Source: Desulfacinum hydrothermale DSM 13146 (lineage in GTDB: Bacteria > Desulfobacterota > Syntrophobacteria > Syntrophobacterales > DSM-9756). Taken from it: 64,000 nucleotides of DNA. Made by a program: the position numbers and the translations under genes. How positions within the stretch are numbered: the stretch's first letter is position 1; the number at the start of each line of letters is the position of its first letter. Positions 53,484-62,731 of the stretch are shown in pieces. The notes beneath the pieces are model-generated. The model was not told the origin of the DNA and did no database searches. It saw only the letters and a program-made list of their open reading frames with translations. Location: positions 36,797 through 100,796 of the forward strand of contig NZ_FWXF01000012.1 in assembly GCF_900176285.1 (NCBI RefSeq), given 5' to 3'.

Positions 53484-54666
53484 AAAATTGAGATCGAACA
53501 ATCTTCGAAAGCCTTCTAAAGCTGACACGCGAGCCTGGCCCTTGTGGGGAATCTGATCAACAGCACCGAGAGCCTGTGCGAGCAACTGGAAAGGGAAATC
53601 TCAGGGCGGCCGATGATCTCGCACGCGGATGTGGTCAAGACCACCTTGGGGCTTCTGTGTCTGGGCAAGAACGACTTTGAAGCCGCTGCAGGGATCTCCT
53701 GCGATGACGGGTTCCAAGAGGCTCTGGACATTCAGAAGGTTCCTTCGCAAGAAACCATGCGGCAACGTTTGGACAAGCAGGCGAACGTTTTCGAACGTCT
53801 TGCCAGTGCAAGTAGCGTAGAACTGCTTGAAAGGACCCAGGTTCCCGTGACGGCGCTTTCCACGGAGCATGTACCTTTGGATGTGGAGGTTTTCTGCCGG
53901 AACCATTCCGACACAAACAAAGAAGGGCTTTCGCGGACCTACCAGGACTACGAGGGATACACGCCGGTCGGGGCCATCCTTGGCCAGGAGGAATGGTGTG
54001 TGGGCCTGGAGCTTCGCCCGGGGTCTCAGCATTCTCAGAGCGGATTTGTTGACTTTTTGCACAAGATGTTGCGGCATGCGCGCAAGGTTACCCCCGAGCC
54101 CCTGCTGGTGCGAACGGACCCGGCTCATGATGCCCTGGAAACGCTTGTGGAGCTTCGCCCACATCCCAAGGTGAACTTCATCATCCGATGGAATCCGCGC
54201 AGGGCGGACATCCTTTCCTGGCGTGATCGAACCTTCAGGGAAGGCCGTGTGCGTGAACCCCGGGCTGGCAAGAAAGTGGCGAGCCTCAGCACGTGGGTGA
54301 CGCGACACTATGAAGAGAGAACCTATCGGTTTCGGCTGCTGATCCGGGTCACCGAGAGGATATGGGACGGCAAGGGACAAATCTTGATCCGGCCTTTTAT
54401 CAAGCTGGAGGGCTGGTGGACGTCGCTTTCCGTTCCTGAGGATGAAGTGATCCGGTTGTACGACAACACCGCCAAAACGGGCTCCTGGCCCTTTTTTCGC
54501 CACTCGAATCGGGACAATTGACGTCGCATAAAGACCGTGATCCAGGAGCTGATCTATTGGGGAGGGCGTGTGATCCGAAGCGGTCGTCGGCTGAAGCTGT
54601 CGTTTGGTCGGCATTGTCCCGCTTTTCATGCTTTTCGGAGTGTTTATCTCAAATTTTGCCCAGCGT
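53484..54666 (+). pseudogene. Decayed IS1380-family transposase
   Basis: One reading frame can be followed through stops. From 53484 it reads AGG (probably once ATG) then KIEQSSKAF, stop (53517), S, stop (53523), then HASLALVGNLI and an open run of 325 codons from GTG 53544. That part has IS1380 features: MISHADVVKTTLGLLCLGKNDFEA, PSQETMRQRLDK, PLDVEVFCRNHSDTNKEGLSRTYQDYEGY and VGLELRPGSQHSQSGFVDFLHKML. After EDEVIRLYDNTA about 50-60 codons seem deleted, removing the third acidic catalytic residue, and a TGA follows at 54519. The C terminus (RRIKTVIQELIYWGGRVI ... LKFCPA) then continues in the same frame to 54666. It is non-functional. Confidence 0.85.
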
Positions 54667-54878
54667 AGGGATCGCCTCCGCAAAAGCCTGAAAGCTCCTT
54701 TGGCCATAAGGAGGTGAGGTGTGTCCGAAAATGTCTGAGATGGCATCGTCATGAGGGCTTTTCAGTCCTTGAGAAGGCGATGACCCAAAAAAGTGGCTGG
54801 ACTAGGGCGCGGTGACCCCCCAAATGGGTTCCGAATTCATACTCGTCAGTCCAGCCAATCGCACTTCACCGATTCAGG
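53487..54878 (+). mobile_element. IS1380-family element remnant, copy A
   Basis: The right end is placed at 54878 because similarity with the second copy at 63662-64000 stops there and both end in the same terminal motif (CCTGAATC, then A or G, then GTGA, read from outside). No matching left inverted repeat is found before 53487, so the left end is lost or unrecognisable. It contains the pseudogene and a 210-base 3' non-coding part shared with copy B. Confidence 0.78.
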
Positions 54879-55213
54879 AACGCGTAAGCAGTCTCTACAG
54901 GATCTGCCTTATGATGAATTTTACAGCACATTTTGGACTTGACCCAATATCGAATTTCGAATAATGAAGCTCTGGAGAAAAGAGACTTCGATATTCCATC
55001 TTGCCTATTCCCTATTCTAGGGTTTTCACTTTGATGTCCAAGATCCTATCATCCCATCTAGGGGTGGATCGAAGGGATCTAGATATGGCAAAAGCAAATG
55101 CTAAGGCCGTCGAATGCTATTTCCTGCGGAATGGCATCTCCCCCAGATTGCAGGGGACGCGCATGGCATCCCCGTAGCAGGCGATTTTCAGCCGGAAGGG
55201 AACTTCCCAAATT
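54879..55213. other. AT-richer intergenic stretch between IS end and DUF1445 gene
   Basis: These 335 bases hold no supported gene. A possible promoter is TTGACC (54939-54944) with AATAAT 15 bases downstream (54960-54965). TCGAA-T-TTCGA, a small palindrome, lies in its spacer and could be an operator. Its base composition differs from the housekeeping regions. Confidence 0.35.
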
Positions 55214-56005
55214 ATGATCGCAGACAAGAACAACCGGGACGCTCGTAATCTGCGGCAAGAAATTCGCGAAGGGTCTTTCCGGGGCCCCACGGCGGGCCTC
55301 TGCCCCGGTATGACCCAGGCGAACGTGGTGATCGTACCGGCATCCTACGCTTTCCACTTCCTACTCTATTGCCAGCGCAATCCGAAGCCCTGTCCGGTCC
55401 TGGAAGTCCTTGAGGAAGGCTGCTACGAACCCAAATTCCTGGCCCAGGGGGCCGATATCCGTACCGATTGCCCGCGCTACCGGATCTTTCGGCCCGACGG
55501 GGTGGAAGAACGCTACGACATTGTGGACCTTTGGCAGCCGGATTGGGTGACTTTCTTGCTCGGTTGCAGCTTCACTTTTGAATCGGCCCTGCTGGAACAC
55601 GGTATCCCTGTGCGCCACGTGGAACTGCAACGCAACGTACCCATGTTCATCACCAACCGGGCCACGGAACCGGCCGGCCCCTTCCGGGGGCCCCTGGTGG
55701 TGACCATGCGGCCTATTCCGGCATCACTGGTCAGCCTGGCCGCTCGCGTGACAGCGGCATATCCCAGGGTCCACGGTGCACCGATCCATGTGGGACACCC
55801 GGAGCTTCTTGGCATCGAAGATCTGCAGCGCCCGGATTTCGGAGATCCCGTACCGATCCGTACAGGCGAAGTACCGGTTTTCTGGGCCTGCGGCGTGACG
55901 CCCCAAGAGGCGCTCCTGAGCGCCAAATTGCCCGTAGCCGTCACCCATGCTCCCGGCCACATGTTTGTTTCCGATCGGCAGGACCGATTTTTCGCCCATT
56001 TATGA
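55214..56005 (+). CDS. DUF1445-family protein, D-glutamate cyclase/putative hydro-lyase
   Basis: The 263-residue protein matches the DUF1445 family along its length: [104 protein letters not shown] and [22 protein letters not shown], ending [10 protein letters not shown]. The mammalian member converts D-glutamate to 5-oxo-D-proline; bacterial members are often called putative hydro-lyase and often sit near 5-oxoprolinase genes. Here it heads a block with a LIV-type importer and pxpABC. Its activity in this organism is inferred. Its last bases overlap the open frame, but not the proposed start, of the next gene. Confidence 0.85.
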   Translation: MIADKNNRDARNLRQEIREGSFRGPTAGLCPGMTQANVVIVPASYAFHFLLYCQRNPKPCPVLEVLEEGCYEPKFLAQGADIRTDCPRYRIFRPDGVEERYDIVDLWQPDWVTFLLGCSFTFESALLEHGIPVRHVELQRNVPMFITNRATEPAGPFRGPLVVTMRPIPASLVSLAARVTAAYPRVHGAPIHVGHPELLGIEDLQRPDFGDPVPIRTGEVPVFWACGVTPQEALLSAKLPVAVTHAPGHMFVSDRQDRFFAHL

Positions 56006-56097
56006 TCGCCCGCCGAAAAGAGGGAGGAGGACGGATCCGGCGATTCCCGACGGATCCCGATGTTATGGATTTATCCATGAACCCAGGAGGTGTGATG

Positions 56098-57414
56098 ATG
56101 AAGCGTTTTTCCATGGGTCTGGCGTGGTGTGCCGCGTTGATGCTGATTGCCGGTGGCTGGCTCGTGCCCTCGCCCGCTGCGGCGGTCAAGGAAGTGAAAA
56201 TCGGGGTCATCTATCCACTCACCGGGGGGGCCGCTGCAGCCGGCCGCGAACTGCGGGCCGGGGCGGAACTTGCGGCTCAGATAGCCAACGAGGTCATGGA
56301 CGGCATCGATATGGACATGGCCAAAAAGGCGGGCATTCAGAGCTTAGGCGGAGCCAAGATCAAACTCATCTTCAAGGACCACGAAGGCAATCCCACCCTG
56401 GGCGCGGACCTGGCCAAGAAGCTCATTCTGGACGACAAGGTGGACGGGATCCTGGGCTGCTACCACAGTTCCGTGACCAAGACGGTGAGCGCCGTGTGCG
56501 AACAGTACGGCGTACCGATGATCAACGGATCCTCCACGTCCCCGGCTTTGACCAAACGAGGATTCAAGTGGTTCTGGCGCACCACACCCCACGACAAATG
56601 GTTCACCAAGGATCTGTTCGAACTTCTTGACGGACTGGCGGCCGGCAAAGTCCGCGGTGTCAGCGGCGTAAAAAAAGACGATCTCCAACGCCTGGCGGCC
56701 GCGTGCGAAAGAACGGAATGGGGCGCTCACGTGGCGGACCTCATCAAGACCCTGGCCGAACAATACGGCTACGATCTTAAGAAATCGATCCTGTACGCGG
56801 CCAAGTCGGCGGACCTTTCCAGCGAAGTACGTTCTCTCAAGGCGGCGCGGCCCGATGTCATGCTTTTTGCCTCGTACACCTCGGACGCCATCCTGATGGT
56901 CAAGACCCTCAAAGCGCAGAAAGCGAAACCCAAGTTGATCTGGGGCCAAGATGCCGGTTTTGAAAAGCCTGAATTTCGCCAAACCCTGGGTGACAACATC
57001 GTGGGCATTCTCACCCGCACTGTCTTCTTGCCCAAAGTGGCGGACATCAAGCCGGTGGCTGGCCAAGTCAACCAGCTCTACAAGGCGAAAACCGGCCACG
57101 ACCTGGGTGGGGCCTCGGCTCGCGCTTTCACCGGCGTACAGACCTGGGTGTATGCTCTGGAAAAAGCCGGTTCAGTGGACCATGCAGCGATACAAAAGGC
57201 CTGCAACACCATTGAGATCCCCGGAGAGCAGTTGGTGGTTCCCTGGGCCGGGATCAAGTTTGCCAGCACCGGCGATGAAACCGGCCAGAATGTTCTGGGT
57301 TCCGGCCTGATCGGCCAGTACCAGAAGGGCAAAGATGGAAAGATCGGCCTGGAAATCGTCTATCCGTTCGATTTGGCCACGGCCGATATGATCTATCCCT
57401 TCCCGGGCTGGTAG
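56098..57414 (+). CDS. livK: LIV-type ABC transporter substrate-binding protein
   Basis: The 438-residue protein starts MKRFSMGLAWCAALMLIAGG behind AGGAGG, with a signal peptide ending near SPAAA. The mature part is a type I periplasmic-binding fold: VKIGVIYPLTGGAAAAGRELRAGAELA, KLIFKDHEGNPTLGADLAKKLI, VDGILGCYHSSVTKTVSAVCEQYGVPMING and RTTPHDKWFTKDLFELL. Such proteins carry branched-chain amino acids, amides or similar compounds. The context points to 5-oxoproline, glutamate or a related lactam, by inference. Confidence 0.88.
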   Translation: MKRFSMGLAWCAALMLIAGGWLVPSPAAAVKEVKIGVIYPLTGGAAAAGRELRAGAELAAQIANEVMDGIDMDMAKKAGIQSLGGAKIKLIFKDHEGNPTLGADLAKKLILDDKVDGILGCYHSSVTKTVSAVCEQYGVPMINGSSTSPALTKRGFKWFWRTTPHDKWFTKDLFELLDGLAAGKVRGVSGVKKDDLQRLAAACERTEWGAHVADLIKTLAEQYGYDLKKSILYAAKSADLSSEVRSLKAARPDVMLFASYTSDAILMVKTLKAQKAKPKLIWGQDAGFEKPEFRQTLGDNIVGILTRTVFLPKVADIKPVAGQVNQLYKAKTGHDLGGASARAFTGVQTWVYALEKAGSVDHAAIQKACNTIEIPGEQLVVPWAGIKFASTGDETGQNVLGSGLIGQYQKGKDGKIGLEIVYPFDLATADMIYPFPGW

Positions 57415-57515
57415 GATCGCAGCCAGTAGGGAGACATGAATCGGCTTCCGGCGACCCTCATGGGTCGCCGGGCCTCGGCTTGCCACAACCCAGCAATCGG
57501 AGTCGTCAAGTTTCC

Positions 57516-58430
57516 ATGGATATCCTCATCAGCTCTTTAGTAGCGGGCCTGCTGATCGGGTCGGTCTTCGCTCTGGTGGCCCTGGGACTCACCATCATTT
57601 TCGGGGTGATGGATATCGTCAATTTCGCCCACGGCGAGTTCCTCATGATCGGCATGTATACGGGCATTCTGACGGTCCAGGTAACGGGTCTGGATCCCCT
57701 GTTCTCATTGCCGGTGGCGTTAGCGGTTGGGTTTGCTCTGGGCCTGCTCTGCTACGTGGGCTTTGTCAAGTACCTGTTGCGGGGCCCCATGGTGGCTCAG
57801 CTCCTGGGTACTTTCGGCCTCATGCTCTTTTTACGCAACCTGGTGCTCCTCATCTTCGGCTCGGAAGATCGGGGCATCCATACAGGGATCCTGGTCGGCA
57901 AAAGCCTGGACCTGGGTATGGGAGTGATCATCCCGGCCACTAAACTGGCCGCGGCCGTGCTTTCGGTCCTATCTTTCGTGGCAGTTTACGTGTTCATTCA
58001 CAAGACCAAACTGGGAAAAGCTCTCCAGGCCACGGCTCTCAACCGTCAAGCGGCCCGCTACATGGGCATTCCGGCCGAACGCATGAATGCCCTGGCCTGG
58101 GGCATCGGCGGGGCCACCGTGACCGCCGCAGGCGCGCTGCTGGTCAATTTCTGGTCGGCCAGCCCGTACGTCGGGCTGCTGTTCACCATGATCGCTTTTG
58201 CCATTGTCGCGTTGGGCGGGTTCGGCAGTATTCCGGGCGCCTTCTTTGCCGCCCTCGTGGTGGGACTCATCACGGAAATCCCCGGCATCTGGGATTTTTT
58301 CACCTACACGTTCGATAACGACTGGATGGCTGATGTGCCGATGAATTCCTTCAAGTACACCGGCGTTTACCTCACCTACTTCATCATCATGGTCGTGCGC
58401 CCGAGAGGACTTTTTGGATGGAAGTTGTAA
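57516..58430 (+). CDS. livH: LIV-type ABC transporter permease (LivH)
   Basis: The 304-residue membrane protein starts MDILISSLVAGLLIGSVFALVALGLTIIFGVMDIVNFAHGEFLMIGMY, the standard LivH opening, and has about eight helices, with GKALQATALNRQAARYMGIPAERMNALAWGIGGA as the cytoplasmic coupling loop. No strong ribosome-binding site precedes ATG 57516. It overlaps livM by 13 bases. Confidence 0.93.
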   Translation: MDILISSLVAGLLIGSVFALVALGLTIIFGVMDIVNFAHGEFLMIGMYTGILTVQVTGLDPLFSLPVALAVGFALGLLCYVGFVKYLLRGPMVAQLLGTFGLMLFLRNLVLLIFGSEDRGIHTGILVGKSLDLGMGVIIPATKLAAAVLSVLSFVAVYVFIHKTKLGKALQATALNRQAARYMGIPAERMNALAWGIGGATVTAAGALLVNFWSASPYVGLLFTMIAFAIVALGGFGSIPGAFFAALVVGLITEIPGIWDFFTYTFDNDWMADVPMNSFKYTGVYLTYFIIMVVRPRGLFGWKL

Positions 58431-59422
58431 GAAACGCTTTCGACTTTTCTGATTTTCCTAAAACAGATCTTCTGGTGGTCGGCTGCGGGCTCCTGTTTCT
58501 GCTCTTTTTCCCGCTCTTGCCACATTCGACTTTTGCCATGGCCACCATGATCCAGTTCCTCATGTTTTCCCTTTACGGCATGGGCTGGAACACCATCGGC
58601 GGTTACGGCGGCCAGGTGGACCTGGGCAAGGCCCAGTACGTGGGCATCGGCGCTTACACCACGGCGGTCATGCTAATTCGCTGGGACGTACCGTTCTGGG
58701 TATCCATGCCGGCGGGGGTGATGTTTTCGGTGACCTGGTCCTTCATCATCGGCTATCCCCTGTTTCGATTGACCGGCCACTATTTCGCCATCGCCACCAT
58801 CGCCACATCCCTGGTCCTCAAAGACGTTTTCGAGGTCTGGGATTTCGTGGGAGCGGCTCGGGGCCTGGAAATTCTGGCGACGAAATACGACGCAGTCGAT
58901 TTTACCCACCTCATTTTCGAAAACGACAACTACTACTATTACATCTTGCTGGCTTTCTTTCTGCTCGGTATTCTAATCATCAACTGGTTTCGCCATTCCC
59001 GCCTCGGCTACCAGCTCCGCTGCATCAAGGACAATGAACTGATCGCCCAATCCCTGGGGATCGACGTGCACAAGTCCAAAGTCAAGACCTACGCCCTAGC
59101 CACCGCCTTCGTGAGCGTCGTGGGGTCCTTCCACGCCTGTTACATCAAGAATATCGAGCCGGAAGACACCATGAGCCTGGATCTGTCGATCCTCATCGCG
59201 CTCATGGCCATGCTCGGTGGAGCAGGTTCCCTGTGGGGCCCCATCATCGGAGCCGGAATCCTGATTCCCCTCAAGAGTTACCTGAAGGAATGGCTGGGTG
59301 CTTCGGCCGGGCTGGTGGGAATTGACCTCATCCTCTACGCCCTCATCATCATGGTCGTTTCGGCTGTGGAACCCCGGGGGGTCTGGGGGCTGATCGAAAA
59401 GATCCGGGCGAGGAGGACTTGA
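58418..59422 (+). CDS. livM: LIV-type ABC transporter permease (LivM)
   Basis: The 334-residue permease has about ten helices and the LivM elements GMGWNTIGGYGGQVDLGKAQYVGIGAY, LTGHYFAIATIATSLVLKD and SRLGYQLRCIKDNELIAQSLGIDVHKSKVKTYALATAFVSVVGSFHACY. It pairs with LivH. Its stop overlaps the start of livG by one base. Confidence 0.93.
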   Translation: MEVVRNAFDFSDFPKTDLLVVGCGLLFLLFFPLLPHSTFAMATMIQFLMFSLYGMGWNTIGGYGGQVDLGKAQYVGIGAYTTAVMLIRWDVPFWVSMPAGVMFSVTWSFIIGYPLFRLTGHYFAIATIATSLVLKDVFEVWDFVGAARGLEILATKYDAVDFTHLIFENDNYYYYILLAFFLLGILIINWFRHSRLGYQLRCIKDNELIAQSLGIDVHKSKVKTYALATAFVSVVGSFHACYIKNIEPEDTMSLDLSILIALMAMLGGAGSLWGPIIGAGILIPLKSYLKEWLGASAGLVGIDLILYALIIMVVSAVEPRGVWGLIEKIRARRT

Positions 59423-60168
59423 TGACGCCTTTGCTGAGAGTGGAACGCATGACCAAGACCTTCGATGCCCTGGTGGCCAACCGCGAGGTGTCTTTCCAGG
59501 TGAACCAGGGAGATCTTTTCGGGATCATCGGTCCCAACGGTGCCGGCAAGACCACCCTGTTCAATTGCATCGCGGGCCGTTATGCTCCGACCTCCGGCCG
59601 AATTTTTTTCGACAATCGCGATGTCACCTCCTTGAGCGCGCACCAAATGGCCCGTCTGGGCCTGGCGAGGACTTTCCAGGTTTATGCCGCCTCGGGCGAC
59701 CTCACGGTTTTGGAAAATGTCATGGTGGGCTGCTTCCTGCGGACCCGATCGCGGTTCAAAGCCCGGCAGCGAGCGAGCGAGATCCTGGAAGAGTTCGGCC
59801 TGGCGGATCTGGCGGATACGCTGCTCGTAGAAGTCCCGGTGGCTTATCAAAAACTGGTAACCGCGGCAACGGCGGTGGCCACCCGCCCCAAACTCCTGCT
59901 GCTCGACGAGGTGGCCGCCGGCCTCAACCCCACGGAAGTGGAGCAGATCATGGCCATGATCCGGCACATCAACCAAAACCGGGGCATCACCGTAATCCTC
60001 ATCGAACATGTGATGACCCTGGTGATGAATCTTTGCCACCGCATCATGGTACTGGATTCGGGGGAAAAAATCGCCGAAGGACCACCCGAGGAAGTGGCGG
60101 CATTGCCGGCGGTGATCAAGGCGTATTTGGGAGAACGGTATGTGCAGACCCAGCTGGGGGGGCAATAG
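59422..60168 (+). CDS. livG: LIV-type ABC transporter ATP-binding protein (LivG)
   Basis: The 248-residue ATPase starts MTPLLRVERMTKTFDALVANREVSF behind AGGAGG. It has Walker A GPNGAGKTTL, Q-loop LARTFQV, Walker B LLLLDEVAAGLNP and switch LIEHVM. The signature region reads VAYQKLVTAATAVATRPKL instead of the usual LSGGQQK-type motif, which is a notable divergence. Confidence 0.88.
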   Translation: MTPLLRVERMTKTFDALVANREVSFQVNQGDLFGIIGPNGAGKTTLFNCIAGRYAPTSGRIFFDNRDVTSLSAHQMARLGLARTFQVYAASGDLTVLENVMVGCFLRTRSRFKARQRASEILEEFGLADLADTLLVEVPVAYQKLVTAATAVATRPKLLLLDEVAAGLNPTEVEQIMAMIRHINQNRGITVILIEHVMTLVMNLCHRIMVLDSGEKIAEGPPEEVAALPAVIKAYLGERYVQTQLGGQ

Positions 60169-60174
60169 ATAGCA

Positions 60175-60891
60175 ATGGCCAAAGAGCTGCTGCGCGTAGA
60201 AGAAATCACGGTTCGCTATTCCGGATTGCCGGTGGTCCAAGGGGTCTCCCTGTCCGTCGCCGCCGGAGAAACGGTCTGTGTTGTGGGAGCCAACGGAGCC
60301 GGGAAATCCACGATCTTGCGAGCCGTCATGGGCGCGCAACCGGCCATTCGGGGACGCATCCTGTTCCGGGGAGAGGAAATTCACAAGCTTCCCACGGAAG
60401 AAATTGTACGCAGAGGCGTGGTCTATGTACCCGAGGAACGGATGCTGTTCCTGCCCATCAGCGTGGAAGAGAATCTGCTGTTGGGTGCCTACATCCATAA
60501 GGACCGGCGCCGGGTGGCTCGAAACCTGGAGAAGACCTACGATATCTTCCCGAAGCTCCGGGAACGCCGTCAACAGGCGGTGTCCACACTGTCGGGGGGA
60601 GAACAACAGATGGTGGCCATCGGCCGGGCACTCATGAGCGAACCCAAGGTCCTCATGCTCGATGAGCCGTCTTTGGGCCTGGCCCCCAAACTGGTGGACG
60701 AAGTGCTCGATACCGTGCGGCGACTCAAAAATGAGGGGGTGACCATTTTGTTGGTGGAACAGAATGTGCGCGAAGCACTGGATCTGGCCGATCGAGCCTA
60801 CGTGATCCAGTCCGGCCGGGTGGTCCTGGAAGGCACCGGAGCGGATCTGCTGGAAAACCCGGAAGTCAAAAGCGCCTACCTGGGCTTTTGA
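60175..60891 (+). CDS. livF: LIV-type ABC transporter ATP-binding protein (LivF)
   Basis: The 238-residue ATPase has Walker A GANGAGKST, YVPEERMLFLPISVEENLLLGAY, the signature TLSGGEQQMVAIGRALMS, Walker B VLMLDEPSLGLAP and switch LVEQNV. It retains the full signature that LivG lacks, so in the LivFG pair at least one composite ATP site looks intact. It begins six bases after livG. Confidence 0.93.
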   Translation: MAKELLRVEEITVRYSGLPVVQGVSLSVAAGETVCVVGANGAGKSTILRAVMGAQPAIRGRILFRGEEIHKLPTEEIVRRGVVYVPEERMLFLPISVEENLLLGAYIHKDRRRVARNLEKTYDIFPKLRERRQQAVSTLSGGEQQMVAIGRALMSEPKVLMLDEPSLGLAPKLVDEVLDTVRRLKNEGVTILLVEQNVREALDLADRAYVIQSGRVVLEGTGADLLENPEVKSAYLGF

Positions 60892-60963
60892 GACGCACCG
60901 GGAAGCAGGTGGCAACCACATCGTAACTTGGTCCCGGGGCAATTAGCCCCGATCCCCGTCGTT

Positions 60964-60988
60964 GCGGCCGGTTTTCTGACCGGGCCGC
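60964..60988. terminator. Hairpin between convergent livF and pxpA
   Basis: GCGGCCGGT / ACCGGGCCGC pairs with one bulged base around the loop TTTCTG. There is no T-run. Its place between convergent operons suggests a shared stop. Confidence 0.45.
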
Positions 60989-60993
60989 TGGCG

Positions 60994-61761
60994 CTAGGCG
61001 ACAAAATCCCCCATCGGTTTCACTTCTATTCCCACCTTCTCCAGCTCGTTGCGGATGTCCACGGCAAGATCGGCGGCACCAGGAGTGTCGCCGTGGACAC
61101 AAATCGTGTCCGCTTCCAGGGAAATGGTCTTGCCTTCAATGGAGATCACTGTGCCTTCCAGAACCATGCGGATCATCCGCTCTCGAACGGTCTTGGGGTC
61201 ATGAATCACCGCTCCCGGCAAACTTCGAGAAGCCAGCTGTCCATTTTCCTGATAGGCCCGATCGGCAAAGGCCTCGCGCGCCACCCGCAATCCGGCTTCC
61301 CTAGCAAGTTGAGCGAGAACGGAACCGGGTTGGGTGACCAGGATCAATTCCCGGCCCACCGCTTGAAGCGCTTCCACCACCTCCCGGGCCACCACCGCAT
61401 CGGCGGCTGCCAGATTATACAAAGCGCCGTGAGGTTTCACATGCTGGAGTAGCTTGCCATGTGCATGGGCAAAGGCCGTCAATGCACCGATTTGATAGAT
61501 CAGGTAGTTGCGAATTTCGCCGCGAAAGGTTTCCAGCTTCCTCCTGCCAAATCCCATCAAATCCGGGAAACCCGGATGAGCCCCGATTCCCACTCCATTG
61601 TTCACGGCGAGCAGGACCGTTTTTTCCATGACCAGAGGGTCCCCGGCATGAAAACCGCAAGCAATGTTGGCCGACGTGATGGCCCTGATGATCTTCTCAT
61701 CGTTTCCGATGGTGTAGGAACCAAAGCTTTCGCCCATATCGCAATTGATATCGATCGCCAA
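60994..61761 (-). CDS. pxpA: 5-oxoprolinase subunit PxpA (LamB/YcsF family)
   Basis: The 255-residue protein is taken from TTG 61761 (LAIDINCDMGES) behind GGAGG at seven bases. It has the family start DINCDMGESFGSYTIGNDEKII, ANIACGFHAGDPLVM, GIGAHPGFPDLMGFGRR and the late ADTICVHGDTPGAADLA. With PxpB and PxpC it hydrolyses 5-oxo-L-proline to L-glutamate using ATP. It lies 14 bases after pxpC. Confidence 0.93.
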   Translation of the reverse strand: MAIDINCDMGESFGSYTIGNDEKIIRAITSANIACGFHAGDPLVMEKTVLLAVNNGVGIGAHPGFPDLMGFGRRKLETFRGEIRNYLIYQIGALTAFAHAHGKLLQHVKPHGALYNLAAADAVVAREVVEALQAVGRELILVTQPGSVLAQLAREAGLRVAREAFADRAYQENGQLASRSLPGAVIHDPKTVRERMIRMVLEGTVISIEGKTISLEADTICVHGDTPGAADLAVDIRNELEKVGIEVKPMGDFVA

Positions 61762-61774
61762 CGTGATTCCTCCT

Positions 61775-62731
61775 CTATTCAGTCTTCTTTTGTGCCCTCT
61801 GTCGCTCCACGAAACGTTTGACCAAGAAAGCCCACTTGAGATGAGCTTCTCGCGCCTCCTCAATGGTCACGGCGCAAAAATGCAATACCGCTCCCGGCAG
61901 AAGCTGAGCAACCAGAGGGATATCCCGAGTCACCACGGTGGCCGCCTTCACATAGCCGCCCGTAGTGGCCCGGTCCGCCATGAGGATGAAAGGTAGACCT
62001 TCGCCGGGAACCTGGATCGATCCCAGAGCGATACCGTCCGAGAGGATGTCGGCACCTCGGGTGTGCGTGAGTTTGGGCCCATCCAGCATGATCCCCATTC
62101 GGTCAGCACGCTGGGTGACGGTGTAGGGGGAGCTCAAAAGATATTGAAGGCCCTGTTCGGTGATTCTTTCCGCCTGGGGTCCGAGCACGACCCGCACCAT
62201 CGGGCTGGGATCGTAAGCAGGGCGGAGACGCCGGGGGATACAATCCAGGGCGGTATCAACCGGGACACCGGTTGCCACCATATCGCCTTTCCGAAACGCT
62301 CTTCCTTCGTGGCCTCCGAAACCGCCTCTTACATAGGTGGATTTGCTTCCCAGCACCAACGGCACATCCACTCCGCCTTTCACGCACAAATAGTGGCGGG
62401 CCCCGAAATCTCCCGCATCCACTGCGACCGTATCCCCCGGTGCGGCCGTCAGCGATACCCAGGGTGCCACCCTCTCACCATTGTGCCGCACCTCGGGATC
62501 GGCCCCGGTCACGGCAAAAACGGTGGAGTTAAGAAAGGTCGCGCGAAACCCTCCGAACAGGATTTCCAGCGCCGCCTCGCCCGGCTTGTTGCCGACCAAG
62601 AGGTTGCCCAAGATCAAAGCGGCCGGATCCATGGCCCCGCAGACGGGAACCCCTCGATCCTGGTAGCCGAAACGACCCGCATCCTGCACCGTGGTCAGCG
62701 GGCCGGGATCATCTATGCGCAAGGCGTTCAA
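61775..62731 (-). CDS. pxpC: 5-oxoprolinase subunit PxpC (biotin-dependent carboxyltransferase-like)
   Basis: The 318-residue protein is taken from TTG 62731 behind AAGGA and overlaps pxpB by 23 bases. Family motifs are LTTVQDAGRFGYQDRGVPVCGAMDPAAL, NLLVGNKPGEAALEILFGG, RVVLGPQAERITEQGLQYLL and RMGIMLDGPKLTHTRGADILSDGIALGSIQVPG. The longer open frame upstream lies within pxpB. Older names are KipA, urea amidolyase-related or allophanate hydrolase subunit 2. Confidence 0.92.
   Translation of the reverse strand: MNALRIDDPGPLTTVQDAGRFGYQDRGVPVCGAMDPAALILGNLLVGNKPGEAALEILFGGFRATFLNSTVFAVTGADPEVRHNGERVAPWVSLTAAPGDTVAVDAGDFGARHYLCVKGGVDVPLVLGSKSTYVRGGFGGHEGRAFRKGDMVATGVPVDTALDCIPRRLRPAYDPSPMVRVVLGPQAERITEQGLQYLLSSPYTVTQRADRMGIMLDGPKLTHTRGADILSDGIALGSIQVPGEGLPFILMADRATTGGYVKAATVVTRDIPLVAQLLPGAVLHFCAVTIEEAREAHLKWAFLVKRFVERQRAQKKTE

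Noticed and set aside
53601..54752. 383-residue minus-strand open frame over the transposase
   Set aside because: Antisense of the IS1380 transposase remnant, with no motifs of its own.
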